Shown: positions 22,323-31,234 of the stretch, piece by piece | Layout: each line of letters begins with the position of its first letter | Position numbering within the stretch: position 1 is the stretch's first letter | Assembly: GCA_902558375.1 (NCBI GenBank) | Contig: CACEDQ010000001.1 | Location: 62,001-126,000, forward strand | Reading direction: 5' to 3' | Length of the DNA stretch: 64,000 bases | From: an uncultured SAR86 cluster bacterium | GTDB taxonomy: Bacteria > Pseudomonadota > Gammaproteobacteria > Magnimaribacterales > D2472 | Position numbers and translations under genes: made by a program | Notes under the pieces: generated by a model | Seen by the model: the letters and a program-made list of their open reading frames with translations, nothing else | Told to the model about the DNA's origin: nothing | Databases searched by the model: none

Positions 22323-24179
22323 GTGAATAAGTTCTCCATATATCAATACTTATTAATACTATTTGTATTGGTATTAGGTTTTACTTATGCACTTCCAAAC
22401 CTTTACCCAACTCAACCATCAATACAAGTTGCATATACAGATTCAGGCAAATCGGCTGATCAGATTTTATTAAATGAGTTAGAAGAAATTTTAGATAATG
22501 ACTCTATCAGCTATCAAGAAATTTTTTTAAGAGAAAATAAGATTGTTATCAAGTTCAATTCATTGGATGATCAGCTTGATTCAAAAACTATTTTGCAAAA
22601 TAAACTCTTAGATAAAGTTATTATTGCTCTAAATCTTGAACCTTCAACGCCTGATTGGCTGAAAGATATCGGAGGCCAGCCAGTAAAACTTGGTTTAGAT
22701 CTGTCTGGCGGTGTTCATTTTTTGCTTGAAGTTGATATTGATACAGCTCAACAGGGAAGATTAGAACTATTATTAGACACATATAGAAAAACTTTTAAAG
22801 AGGAGAGAATTGAATTTATAAACTCTTCAATTGATGATTTAAAATTATTTTTTGAATTTAAATCCAAAGATAGTTATAACAAAGCTTTAGCTAAATATAG
22901 AACTGATAGCCCTGGAATTAGTGGACTTCAATACATAATAACTGAAAGACCTTCAGCAAATATTCTGTTGTTAGAGTACTCTGATATAGCTCTAAGAGAA
23001 ATCAGAGATTATGCTGTCGGACAAAATTTAATGACACTAAGAAACAGAGTAAATGAGCTTGGTGTTTCTGAGCCAATTGTTCAACGTCAGGGTGCGAATA
23101 GGATTGTTGTTCAACTTCCTGGAGTTCAAGACCCCACTGCTGCAAAGAAGATTATTGGAAAAACTGCAAACTTAGAGTTCAGATTAGAAGCTAATTCTAG
23201 AACCTCTCCACTTAGAAAAGAAACATTTTCTTTTAAAGAAGACGAGTTTATGACGGCCTCTCTTGAAAAAGCTGTTGTGGTTTCTGGGGATAGAGTTACT
23301 AATGCAAGTACTGGATTTGATGAAAGCGGCTTTGCTCAGGTAAACATAACTCTTGATATGCAGGGCGGTAGAGCTATGCAAAAAGCTACTTCTGGAAATA
23401 TTGGTAGAAAGTTAGCTGTATTATTTGTTGAGCAGAAAAGTAAATCAGAACTAGTTACAAATGAGCAAGGTGAAAGCATTATTGAACAAACCACCTATAT
23501 AGAAAAAAACATAATTAGTCTTGCCACCATACAAGCTGTTTTAGGTACTAGTTTTAGAATTACTGGAGTGGGCTCACCTCAAGAAGCAAGTGAATTGGCA
23601 CTTTTATTGAGAGCTGGTGCTTTAGCTGCTCCAATGAAGTTTGTTGAAGAGAGAACAGTTGGACCAAGTTTAGGAAAAGAAAATATTGAGCTTGGAATGA
23701 AATCAATAATGATGGGCTTAGCTTTGGTTATTATTTTTATGACTGTTTATTACAGAGTTTTTGGGTTAGCAGCAAATATATCACTGTTAATTAATTTAGT
23801 TCTTATTACAGGAATTATGTCCTTGCTTGGAGCAACTTTAACATTGCCAGGAATTGCTGGTATTGTTCTTACAGTTGGTATGGCTGTTGATGCTAATGTA
23901 TTGATTTTTGCCAGAATTCGCGAGGAATTAAAAGAAAAAGATCCGCAAACAGCAATTAGAGATGGTTTCTCAAGAGCTTTTATTACAATCTTTGATGCCA
24001 ACGTAACAACATTAATTGCAGCATTAATTTTATATGTCATCGGAACTGGTCCTGTAAAAGGATTTGCGATAACACTATCTATAGGCATAGTAACCTCAAT
24101 GTTTACAGCAATAATGTGTACAAGAGCTATGGTAAATATAGTTTACGGAAATAAAAATATTAAGGTATTGAAAATATAA
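22323..24179 (+). CDS. secD: Protein translocase subunit SecD
   Basis: GLDLSGGVHFLLEVD; six-TM C-terminal domain; GTG start. Confidence 0.97.
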   Translation: MNKFSIYQYLLILFVLVLGFTYALPNLYPTQPSIQVAYTDSGKSADQILLNELEEILDNDSISYQEIFLRENKIVIKFNSLDDQLDSKTILQNKLLDKVIIALNLEPSTPDWLKDIGGQPVKLGLDLSGGVHFLLEVDIDTAQQGRLELLLDTYRKTFKEERIEFINSSIDDLKLFFEFKSKDSYNKALAKYRTDSPGISGLQYIITERPSANILLLEYSDIALREIRDYAVGQNLMTLRNRVNELGVSEPIVQRQGANRIVVQLPGVQDPTAAKKIIGKTANLEFRLEANSRTSPLRKETFSFKEDEFMTASLEKAVVVSGDRVTNASTGFDESGFAQVNITLDMQGGRAMQKATSGNIGRKLAVLFVEQKSKSELVTNEQGESIIEQTTYIEKNIISLATIQAVLGTSFRITGVGSPQEASELALLLRAGALAAPMKFVEERTVGPSLGKENIELGMKSIMMGLALVIIFMTVYYRVFGLAANISLLINLVLITGIMSLLGATLTLPGIAGIVLTVGMAVDANVLIFARIREELKEKDPQTAIRDGFSRAFITIFDANVTTLIAALILYVIGTGPVKGFAITLSIGIVTSMFTAIMCTRAMVNIVYGNKNIKVLKI

Positions 24180-25093
24180 TGAATATTAGATTTCAATTTA
24201 TGAAATATAGAAAAATCGCTGGTATAGCCTCGATTATATTATTTTCTATTTCTGTGTTCTCTCTTTCGTTTCGCGGTCTTAGTTTAGGACTAGATTTTAG
24301 TGGCGGTACATTGGTTGAAGTTACGTATGAGACGCCCGTTGAGTTAGAGTCAATTAGAAAAACACTGACAGATAATGGCTTTGAAGACTCTCAGGTAGTC
24401 AATTTTGGTACCAATTTAGATGTTCTTATTAAAGTTGCAGATCAAAATGGCAATAGCTCGATAGGTGAGGCAGTTTATAACCTTTTGAATGAGAAAGGTT
24501 ATAAAGGTGAGCTTAAAAGAGTTGAATTTGTAGGGCCTCAAGTTGGTTCTGAGCTTCGAGATCAAGGCGGCTTAGGTATGTTGGTCGCTCTTTTTATGAT
24601 TCTTATGTATGTAGCATTCAGATTTCAGTACAAGTTTGCTTTAGGAGCTGTTACAGCATTGGGTCATGATGTAGTTATTATTCTTGGCTTATTTTCTATT
24701 TTTGCATGGGATTTTGATTTGACTGTTTTAGCAGCATTGTTAGCCGTGATTGGTTATTCATTAAATGACACAATTGTTGTCTCCGATAGGATTAGAGAAA
24801 ATTTTAGAATTCAAAGAGACATGGAACCAATGCAAATGATTGATTTATCTTTAAATCAAACGCTTGGAAGAACAATTGTTACCTCTTTAACTACTTTGTT
24901 AGTGCTATTTGCTTTATTTATTTTTGGTGGAGAAATGATAAAGGGTTTCAGTTTAGCCTTAATACTGGGTGTTATGGTTGGTACCTATTCATCTATATAT
25001 GTTGTTGCAAATATGTTGATGTCATTAACGTTAATACAAGAAGATCTAGCAATACCTGAGCCTGAAGGTGCTGAGTTTGACGAATTACCTTAA
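24179..25093 (+). CDS. secF: Protein translocase subunit SecF
   Basis: GLDFSGGTLVEV; LAALLAVIGYSLNDTIVVSDRIREN. Confidence 0.97.
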   Translation: MNIRFQFMKYRKIAGIASIILFSISVFSLSFRGLSLGLDFSGGTLVEVTYETPVELESIRKTLTDNGFEDSQVVNFGTNLDVLIKVADQNGNSSIGEAVYNLLNEKGYKGELKRVEFVGPQVGSELRDQGGLGMLVALFMILMYVAFRFQYKFALGAVTALGHDVVIILGLFSIFAWDFDLTVLAALLAVIGYSLNDTIVVSDRIRENFRIQRDMEPMQMIDLSLNQTLGRTIVTSLTTLLVLFALFIFGGEMIKGFSLALILGVMVGTYSSIYVVANMLMSLTLIQEDLAIPEPEGAEFDELP

Positions 25094-25887
25094 CTATTAA
25101 AGTAGGGTTTTACAGATTTAAGTATTGATTTATATACTTTTGGTGTAGAACAAATAAAATGATCCCCGTCCAAATATTTTGGATCCCCATTGAAATTGCT
25201 TATTAATGCTCCTGACTCTTGAGCAATTAGGAGACCTGCTGCAACATCCCAAAGCTTTACCCCATACGCCCACATAGCATCTATTCTGCCAGTTGAAATA
25301 TAAGCCAAATCAAGAGCTATAGAGCCTGAGGTTCGAATAGATAAATCTTGATTAGCTATCTCTTTGTAAGTTTTATCAAAGTCATATGAGTATTCAGTTT
25401 TAGCATCACTATTTTTATAAAAAGAAACCAAGGAGTCACTTAAACCTTGTTGTTTACTAACTCTTATTTTTCCATTATTTAAATCAGCACCAGAGCCTTT
25501 GGATGCAGAAAACTCTTCTCTTCTTAAAGGGTCAACAATTACTGCTGTTGTTGGTACTTCGTCAATTAAGGAGCATAGAGATAAGGCAAAATGAGGATAA
25601 CCGTTGATGAAATTTGTTTCTCCATCGATAGCCTTTAGGACCCATGTAATATTTGAATTATTAATTTCTGAACCAGATTCAGCGCCAAGAAAGTTATCCT
25701 CTGGATAATATTTTCTTATCTCATCAATCACAATACCTTCGACTCTTCTAATAATAGCTTTAAGGTATCCATCTGGACCGCCTTTTGATGCATCTAAGTT
25801 ATGAACTTTTTTTACAGCAAACTCCAGCTCACTAGCACCTTTTCTAGCAGCAATTTGATTAACATTTAATAAAGCTTGTATCGACAT
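25090..25887 (-). CDS. suhB: Inositol monophosphatase family protein (SuhB-like)
   Basis: WVLKAIDGETNFINGYPHFALSL; WAYGVKLWDVAAGLLIAQESG. Confidence 0.9.
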   Translation of the reverse strand: MSIQALLNVNQIAARKGASELEFAVKKVHNLDASKGGPDGYLKAIIRRVEGIVIDEIRKYYPEDNFLGAESGSEINNSNITWVLKAIDGETNFINGYPHFALSLCSLIDEVPTTAVIVDPLRREEFSASKGSGADLNNGKIRVSKQQGLSDSLVSFYKNSDAKTEYSYDFDKTYKEIANQDLSIRTSGSIALDLAYISTGRIDAMWAYGVKLWDVAAGLLIAQESGALISNFNGDPKYLDGDHFICSTPKVYKSILKSVKPYFNS

Positions 25888-25922
25888 GTCGCTATTGTAA
25901 TGGAAATGGAGATAATAGGCAT

Positions 25923-26648
25923 ATGAGTTTTAAAAGTAATTTAATTAACATCGTATTAGTCGAAACTTCTCACCCAGGAAATATTGGTTCTGTTGCAAGA
26001 GCTATGAAAACAATGGGACTATCTAATCTATCTTTGGTAAATCCAAGAAAATTTCCCTCAGGAGAGGCTAATGCTTTATCTGGAAATGCTGGTGATGTAT
26101 TAGAAAATGCTCAAGTTTTTACTTCAATTGAAGAAGCCATAAAAGATAGCACTTTTGTTTATGCAACATCTTCTAGAAGCAGAACTATTCAATGGCCAAC
26201 AGTTCATGCTGAAGAGGGCGCTTCACTTATTAATAATCAGGTTACATCAGATAAAAAAATTTCTATTTTATTTGGTAGAGAAGACAGAGGTCTTACTAAT
26301 GAAGAGCTTCAGCTTGCAAATACTCATATTGAGATCCCAGCAAATCCTGAATACCCAGTATTAAATTTAGCAATGTCAGCTCAAATAGTATGTTATGAAA
26401 TATTTAAATCTCATTTTGAGCAAAAGCCTAGAGATTGGCATGACTATCCAGAAGTGGACTCAGAAAACCTACAAATGTTGATAGATCATTTTATTGAAAC
26501 AGCTATAAATATAGATGTAATACATCCTGATAATCCAAAAAAGATTATTTCAAGAATAAAACGAATGTTCTCAAGGCTTCATCCTGATGAAATGGAAACA
26601 AGCTTTATGAGAGGTTTTTTAGCTGCTATAAATAAGAAGGTAAAATAG
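25923..26648 (+). CDS. trmJ: tRNA (cytidine/uridine-2'-O)-methyltransferase TrmJ
   Basis: VLVETSHPGNIGSVARAMKTMGLSNLSLVNP; FGREDRGLTNEEL. Confidence 0.94.
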   Translation: MSFKSNLINIVLVETSHPGNIGSVARAMKTMGLSNLSLVNPRKFPSGEANALSGNAGDVLENAQVFTSIEEAIKDSTFVYATSSRSRTIQWPTVHAEEGASLINNQVTSDKKISILFGREDRGLTNEELQLANTHIEIPANPEYPVLNLAMSAQIVCYEIFKSHFEQKPRDWHDYPEVDSENLQMLIDHFIETAINIDVIHPDNPKKIISRIKRMFSRLHPDEMETSFMRGFLAAINKKVK

Positions 26649-26702
26649 TCACTAATTACTTTGCTAATTGCCTCTGATTCCATATAATACGTCTCGCATC
26701 AC

Positions 26703-26778
26703 GTCCCGTTCGTCTAGAGGCCTAGGACACCGGGTTTTCATCTCGGCAACAGGGGTTCGACTCCCCTACGGGATGCCA
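26703..26778 (+). tRNA. tRNA-Glu(TTC)
   Basis: GTCCCGTTCGTCTAGAGGCCTAGGACACCGGGTTTTCATCTCGG…GGTTCGACTCCCCTACGGGATGCCA; cloverleaf pairs. Confidence 0.96.
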
Positions 26779-26787
26779 ATTTACCAA

Positions 26788-26813
26788 GAAGCCCACAATA
26801 GTGGGCTTTTTTT
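26788..26813 (+). terminator. Rho-independent terminator after tRNA-Glu
   Basis: AAGCCCACaatAGTGGGCTTTTTTT-type hairpin + T run. Confidence 0.85.
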
Positions 26814-26829
26814 ATGATTTATATTTTTC

Positions 26830-27000
26830 CTAGGGTTTTAATTTGTATGCTAAATACCCCAAAAAGATGCATACAAATAAGGATAAAACTGGTGGAATTA
26901 CGTATCCCCAAATAGACATCTGACCAGCAAATAAGAAATTTAGAAAGTGAACTAGGGCTGCTACAGAAAGGAATATCTTGGCAATTTTATTTTGATTCAT
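26830..27000 (-). CDS. Small membrane protein (56 aa)
   Basis: MNQNKIAKIFLSVAALVHFLNFLFAGQMSIWGYVIPPVLSLFVCIFLGYLAYKLKP read from reverse strand; ATGA overlap with the upstream gene. Confidence 0.6.
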   Translation of the reverse strand: MNQNKIAKIFLSVAALVHFLNFLFAGQMSIWGYVIPPVLSLFVCIFLGYLAYKLKP

Positions 27001-27443
27001 AGCCACATTCGAACATTTTGTTTATATTGTAAGAAATCTTCTCCAAACAATCTTTCCATAACTTCTTCTTCGGGCTTAATTTGAAATTTAGTTATGTAGA
27101 TAGTAAATAGAAGAGTGAAAAGGGTGCCAGCAACCAAATTAAACATTAATGCTAAACCTAATAAAATTAAAGCCATACCTAAATACATTGGATTTCTTGA
27201 ATATTTAAAAACACCAGAGGTGACTATAGAAGAAGCATTTTCAATTGTTATAGGATTGACGGTTGTATTTTGCTTTTTGAATAAGCTTACAGCTAATACA
27301 AGAATTGATAACCCAGCAAAGTAAAAGATATAACTTAATATAGTTAAAAATTCTAAATTAGATTCTGGGAAGTATTCTTGTGAAAAATATATACATAACC
27401 CAAAGAACAAAGTAACAATTGGAGGTGGTATTTTATTTCTCAT
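26997..27443 (-). CDS. Isoprenylcysteine carboxyl methyltransferase (ICMT/PEMT)-like membrane methyltransferase
   Basis: GVFKYSRNPMYLGMALILLGLALM; KPEEEVMERLFGEDFLQYK. Confidence 0.85.
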   Translation of the reverse strand: MRNKIPPPIVTLFFGLCIYFSQEYFPESNLEFLTILSYIFYFAGLSILVLAVSLFKKQNTTVNPITIENASSIVTSGVFKYSRNPMYLGMALILLGLALMFNLVAGTLFTLLFTIYITKFQIKPEEEVMERLFGEDFLQYKQNVRMWL

Positions 27444-27500
27444 GATTTAATCCTAAACAATGCGTTTTATATTAACAAATTGTTATGGCATTATTGAGAA

Positions 27501-27797
27501 ATGAAAAAACTAATAGCTCTATTACTTCTATTACCTTTACTGATATTACTTCTATCACCTTTACTGATTAGTGAAGAAAAACAAGAAGAGAGATTGGTTT
27601 CAGAACTTACAGTTGATGAGCTCAAAGAGGTTGTTAAAGAAATTGTTGAAGAAACAATAGAACAATGTGTAGTTATTGGCACTATGGAGGGAAGAGCTAA
27701 AGTTAACTTAAAAGTTGAAGGTGAAGTTGTAGCAAAAATGGAATGCGAACTGAATAAAACAAAAATTAATGACTCTATCAAAAACAAAAATCTTTAG
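27501..27797 (+). CDS. Small hypothetical protein with N-terminal hydrophobic segment
   Basis: 98-aa ORF, MKKLIALLLLLPLLILLLSPLLISEEK signal/anchor. Confidence 0.5.
   Translation: MKKLIALLLLLPLLILLLSPLLISEEKQEERLVSELTVDELKEVVKEIVEETIEQCVVIGTMEGRAKVNLKVEGEVVAKMECELNKTKINDSIKNKNL
27522..27569 (+). repeat. 24-bp tandem duplication (x2)
   Basis: TTACTTCTATTACCTTTACTGATA followed by TTACTTCTATCACCTTTACTGATT. Confidence 0.9.
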
Positions 27798-28131
27798 TTT
27801 AATTGGTGCTTTATTTACATTGCCTTTAATTGCTTCAGAAGCTGAAATAAATAAAATTTGGTGTGATTCTCAAAATGGTTTGGCAGAGATACAAACAAAA
27901 GATAAAACCTTTGTTGATTGTCTAACAAGCATTTATTCAGTTGAAGCAGAATATGATTACAACTGGAAAGAGGCTATTGGTCAGTCACTACATTATGCAG
28001 AAACTACCGGAAAAGAAGCAGCTATATTGCTCATAATAAGAAAAAAATCTAATAAAAATTATTTAAATGAACTCACACGAGTAATTGAAAGATTTGATCT
28101 GCCTATAACAGTTTTTACTATTGCGGAATGA
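27769..28131 (+). CDS. Hypothetical secreted protein
   Basis: 120-aa ORF with N-terminal signal-like segment; overlaps neighbours by start/stop. Confidence 0.6.
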   Translation: MTLSKTKIFSLIGALFTLPLIASEAEINKIWCDSQNGLAEIQTKDKTFVDCLTSIYSVEAEYDYNWKEAIGQSLHYAETTGKEAAILLIIRKKSNKNYLNELTRVIERFDLPITVFTIAE

Positions 28132-29546
28132 AACCCTTTTTTATAACTTTGATTACATCAGTACTCGTCAGCTGCGGGAGTAGTTCCTCATCCAATCCTA
28201 CTCCTGAGGTAGTGCCAATAGATGAAATTATCGAGCTTTTTAATAGTACGCCAATAGTTTTAAGCGACAGCGTTAGCTATTATTCACATGCATGTAATAG
28301 CCCATCTTTTCAATTTTTAATACCAGTAGATATTAATAATGATTCTTTTATAGATTTTATAGCTCATTTTTGGTGTGATTCTGAAACCCCAGCAGAGATT
28401 GACACTAAAGATGTTCCAGATGCCTTGGTGGCATATTTAAGTGATGGATACGGAAATTACTCAGTTGATAATATTGCAGTTTTTGGTGAGATGTACCCAA
28501 AGCTTGGTGGAGCAAGTAGGAAATATGCAAGAGGTGATATTAATGATGACGGCAAAGATGACTTTGCATTTGCGATGAATGCAGAAGATGGAAGAGCTGC
28601 ATATGACTATGAAACAACGATAATGAATTATGCATATCCCGCTATTTTATTAAGTAGTTCAACAGGTTTTGAAGTTGTAAATCTTGGAGAAAAGGATTGG
28701 GGTCATTCTGTACAAATAAAAAATAATGAAGCCTTGTTTGGAGGTCATAACGCTCAAGCATTTAAATATGAAGACAATCAGTGGGTTGATATTTCAGATC
28801 AATATGATGAATTAAGTTTCGCCAGTTTCTTGGTTTTTGATGAATACATTATTAATAGTGTTCGTAAGAATGAGCAGCAAGGTCTTGAGCTCGTTATCAA
28901 TAATGAAGTTATTTCCTCCATTATGCATGATGAAGTTTTTAAGGTGTATTTTGAGGCTTGGAACAATACTGGTACAGGCAACTATGAGCAAATTGGCGTC
29001 TATGAATATAGGGGTGAATATTATTTCCATGGAATGACCACTGAAATGTGTAGAAAAGATGATTTAATCGTTGCAACTATTAATGCGAGCAAACCGATTG
29101 ATAGAGAAATTATTGAGAATGAATATTATTCTCAAAATGAAACATCTCCAGTTGTATTGCTTTCTTTTTATGAGATAAATGATGGGGTGCTAATAGAAAG
29201 AGATATTCAGGTTACTGGGGAAGAAATAAATCATAACTATAATTTTTTTGATTGTAAGGATATTAATCAGGACAACAAGAAAGATATTGTAGCCCAGGTT
29301 TTTAGTCAATCTTGGGACACTCTACCAGATAATAAAGGTGTTCCTGAGATTTATGTTAATTCTTCAAATGAATACTTTAATCTAGATACTTCGTCTTGGC
29401 CTGTCTATAGTATTCAAGATGACTCTCAGGGTTATATGTTCGATATTGATCAAAGTGGTACTCATGATTTAATAATGTATCCACTTAAAGCAAATATATC
29501 TGCTGAAGTTGAAATTTATCTTACAAATAAGAATCTAACCGATTAA
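28128..29546 (+). CDS. Lipoprotein with VCBS/FG-GAP-like repeats
   Basis: Lipobox VLVSCGSSSSS; YARGDINDDGKDDFAFAMN, DCKDINQDNKKDIVAQ, DIDQSGTHDLI. Confidence 0.7.
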   Translation: MKPFFITLITSVLVSCGSSSSSNPTPEVVPIDEIIELFNSTPIVLSDSVSYYSHACNSPSFQFLIPVDINNDSFIDFIAHFWCDSETPAEIDTKDVPDALVAYLSDGYGNYSVDNIAVFGEMYPKLGGASRKYARGDINDDGKDDFAFAMNAEDGRAAYDYETTIMNYAYPAILLSSSTGFEVVNLGEKDWGHSVQIKNNEALFGGHNAQAFKYEDNQWVDISDQYDELSFASFLVFDEYIINSVRKNEQQGLELVINNEVISSIMHDEVFKVYFEAWNNTGTGNYEQIGVYEYRGEYYFHGMTTEMCRKDDLIVATINASKPIDREIIENEYYSQNETSPVVLLSFYEINDGVLIERDIQVTGEEINHNYNFFDCKDINQDNKKDIVAQVFSQSWDTLPDNKGVPEIYVNSSNEYFNLDTSSWPVYSIQDDSQGYMFDIDQSGTHDLIMYPLKANISAEVEIYLTNKNLTD

Positions 29547-29600
29547 ATAAATTTTTATATATAAATTGTATATATAATTTTTATTTGATAGTATTTATAA

Positions 29601-29649
29601 ATCGTTCATCCCTAGGGGACGGAAGTAGTCGCAAGACGAAGGAACGCAT
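29601..29649 (+). promoter_or_regulatory. glnA/glutamine-riboswitch-like aptamer, copy 1
   Basis: ATCGTTCATC-CCTAGGG-GACGGAAGTA-GTC-GCAA-GAC-GAAGGAACGCAT: CGTTC/GAACG closing stem and conserved GACGGAAGTA…GAAGGAACGC core. Confidence 0.85.
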
Positions 29650-29653
29650 TATC

Positions 29654-29705
29654 ATCGTTCATCTCGTAAGAGACGGAAGTAGGTAATGATACCGAAGGAA
29701 CGCAT
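29654..29705 (+). promoter_or_regulatory. glnA/glutamine-riboswitch-like aptamer, copy 2 (tandem)
   Basis: ATCGTTCATC-TC-GTAA-GA-GACGGAAGTA-GGTA-ATGA-TACC-GAAGGAACGCAT: same core, both internal stems changed with compensation. Confidence 0.87.
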
Positions 29706-29724
29706 CTTTTTAAAAGGAGATGTT

Positions 29725-29889
29725 ATGAATGCTTTAAACATTCAAAAAAAACAATACACACCTAAGTTAGGAAGCAATATTATGTTGCAAATTGCAATTA
29801 ATAAGCTTAACTACAACTTACGCTCACAAAATAAAACTGAGCATAAGTCAAAGCCTAAAAAGGATGTATTTTTCCCTTACTATTTGTAA
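29725..29889 (+). CDS. Riboswitch-associated small basic protein (54 aa)
   Basis: MNALNIQKKQYTPKLGSNIMLQIAINKLNYNLRSQNKTEHKSKPKKDVFFPYYL; strong RBS AAGGAGATGTT; ORF-track start at 29686 lies inside aptamer 2. Confidence 0.8.
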   Translation: MNALNIQKKQYTPKLGSNIMLQIAINKLNYNLRSQNKTEHKSKPKKDVFFPYYL

Positions 29890-29896
29890 GGTATAA

Positions 29897-29930
29897 ATTA
29901 AAAAAGAGAGCAGCTTGCTCTCTTTTTTTT
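29897..29930 (+). terminator. Rho-independent terminator
   Basis: AAAAAAGAGAGCAGCTTGCTCTCTTTTTTTT. Confidence 0.9.
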
Positions 29931-30031
29931 ATGCACTAAGAAAAATTTATACATATTATCTGTACCTAATTAATATTTGACTATATAGCTCATAGTGCGA
30001 GAATGAAAAATATTAAATTTAAGGGAGAGTT

Positions 30032-30844
30032 ATGAAATATATACCTACATTTTTTGTTTCAATATTTTTTATTGCAAGCTGTTCAATGGAACAGGCGTCT
30101 GAACAAGAATCGGATCCATTAGATTATCAGTCTTTTACTGAGTTTATGCCATGCAATGCAGGGCCAGATTTTAATTCTGAAAATATGACTGCAATGATTT
30201 CAGAATGGCAGAAATTATTATCAGCTGAAGATTTGCGTGGTGTTTGGGGGTATGCTCCTGCAGTTGATACAAATTCAGTTGGTAATACTGGTTGGTGGGA
30301 GCTTGAATGGACTTCTATGGACGCTGCAGATGCTGCCTGGGAACAATGGGTTAAAAATGAAAAAGCTATCGCGTGGCAAGAAAAGTATGAGTCTGTTCTT
30401 CAATGTGACGGTGAAGCAAGAAATTCTTTTGATTCTGTGTTACCAATAATTCCAACAACTTATGGTGAAACAAATGATTCAGGATATTTTTATTCAGAAG
30501 TATATATATGTGAATTTAATGAAGGTTATTCCAAGGATGATGCTATTAAATTTTTATATGGCTTTAGAGATGCAGTAGACAATGCTGATTACGCAGATAC
30601 TACTTATCATTTACTTAATTACTTTTTTCAAGATGACCCTTCAAGATTTCTATGGGCAAATTTTACTAATAGTAAAGAATCAATGGACAAAGCTAATGCT
30701 TCATTTGAAGCAAGCGTAAGAGATAAAATGTTCCCATTATTTAGTGAGTTTGCATCATGCGGCGAAAAGCCTGATTTATATAATGGATTCACATTATATT
30801 GGTCTAAGAAAAAAGACTTTATGCCGACTTTTCCAAAACAATAA
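30032..30844 (+). CDS. Hypothetical lipoprotein/secreted protein
   Basis: FFIASCSMEQ lipobox; tandem alpha/beta domains with W-x-x-W patterns. Confidence 0.6.
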   Translation: MKYIPTFFVSIFFIASCSMEQASEQESDPLDYQSFTEFMPCNAGPDFNSENMTAMISEWQKLLSAEDLRGVWGYAPAVDTNSVGNTGWWELEWTSMDAADAAWEQWVKNEKAIAWQEKYESVLQCDGEARNSFDSVLPIIPTTYGETNDSGYFYSEVYICEFNEGYSKDDAIKFLYGFRDAVDNADYADTTYHLLNYFFQDDPSRFLWANFTNSKESMDKANASFEASVRDKMFPLFSEFASCGEKPDLYNGFTLYWSKKKDFMPTFPKQ

Positions 30845-30857
30845 AGGAGTTAACATT

Positions 30858-31166
30858 ATGGAATATCTTGTATTAGCGGATTTTAAAACAAAGCAAGGAA
30901 TGGCCAATGATATGGCTGCAATCTTTAAGGAAGCTTTAGTTGAAACTAGAGCATTTGAAGGTTGTAATGCAATTGACGTTTATTTTGAAGAAAAAACAAG
31001 CACATTTACGTTGGTTGAGGATTGGAAATCACTTGAGCATTATGAAAAATACCTACAGTGGAGAATTGATGGCGGTATCGCTGACTTGCTTGATCCAGTT
31101 CTTGAAGGTGGTTGGCAAAGTGTTCTTGATAGTGTGAAAAGACTTGGAAGTACTCAAGATATATAA
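30858..31166 (+). CDS. Antibiotic biosynthesis monooxygenase (ABM)-like dimeric alpha/beta barrel protein
   Basis: LVLADFKTKQGMANDMAAIFKEALVETRAFEGCNAIDVY…FTLVEDWKSLEHYEKYLQWR; RBS before internal ATG. Confidence 0.75.
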   Translation: MEYLVLADFKTKQGMANDMAAIFKEALVETRAFEGCNAIDVYFEEKTSTFTLVEDWKSLEHYEKYLQWRIDGGIADLLDPVLEGGWQSVLDSVKRLGSTQDI

Positions 31167-31234
31167 AATATTTTAATTTTAGAAATTTTTAATAGTATAT
31201 ACTCTTCATATAGTTTATATATGGGGAGTATTAT

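Noticed and set aside
29686-29724. ORF-track start (MIPKERIFLKGDV…) for the riboswitch-linked small protein
   Set aside because: The ATG at 29686 lies inside the P3 hairpin of aptamer 2; the ATG at 29725 has a strong Shine-Dalgarno
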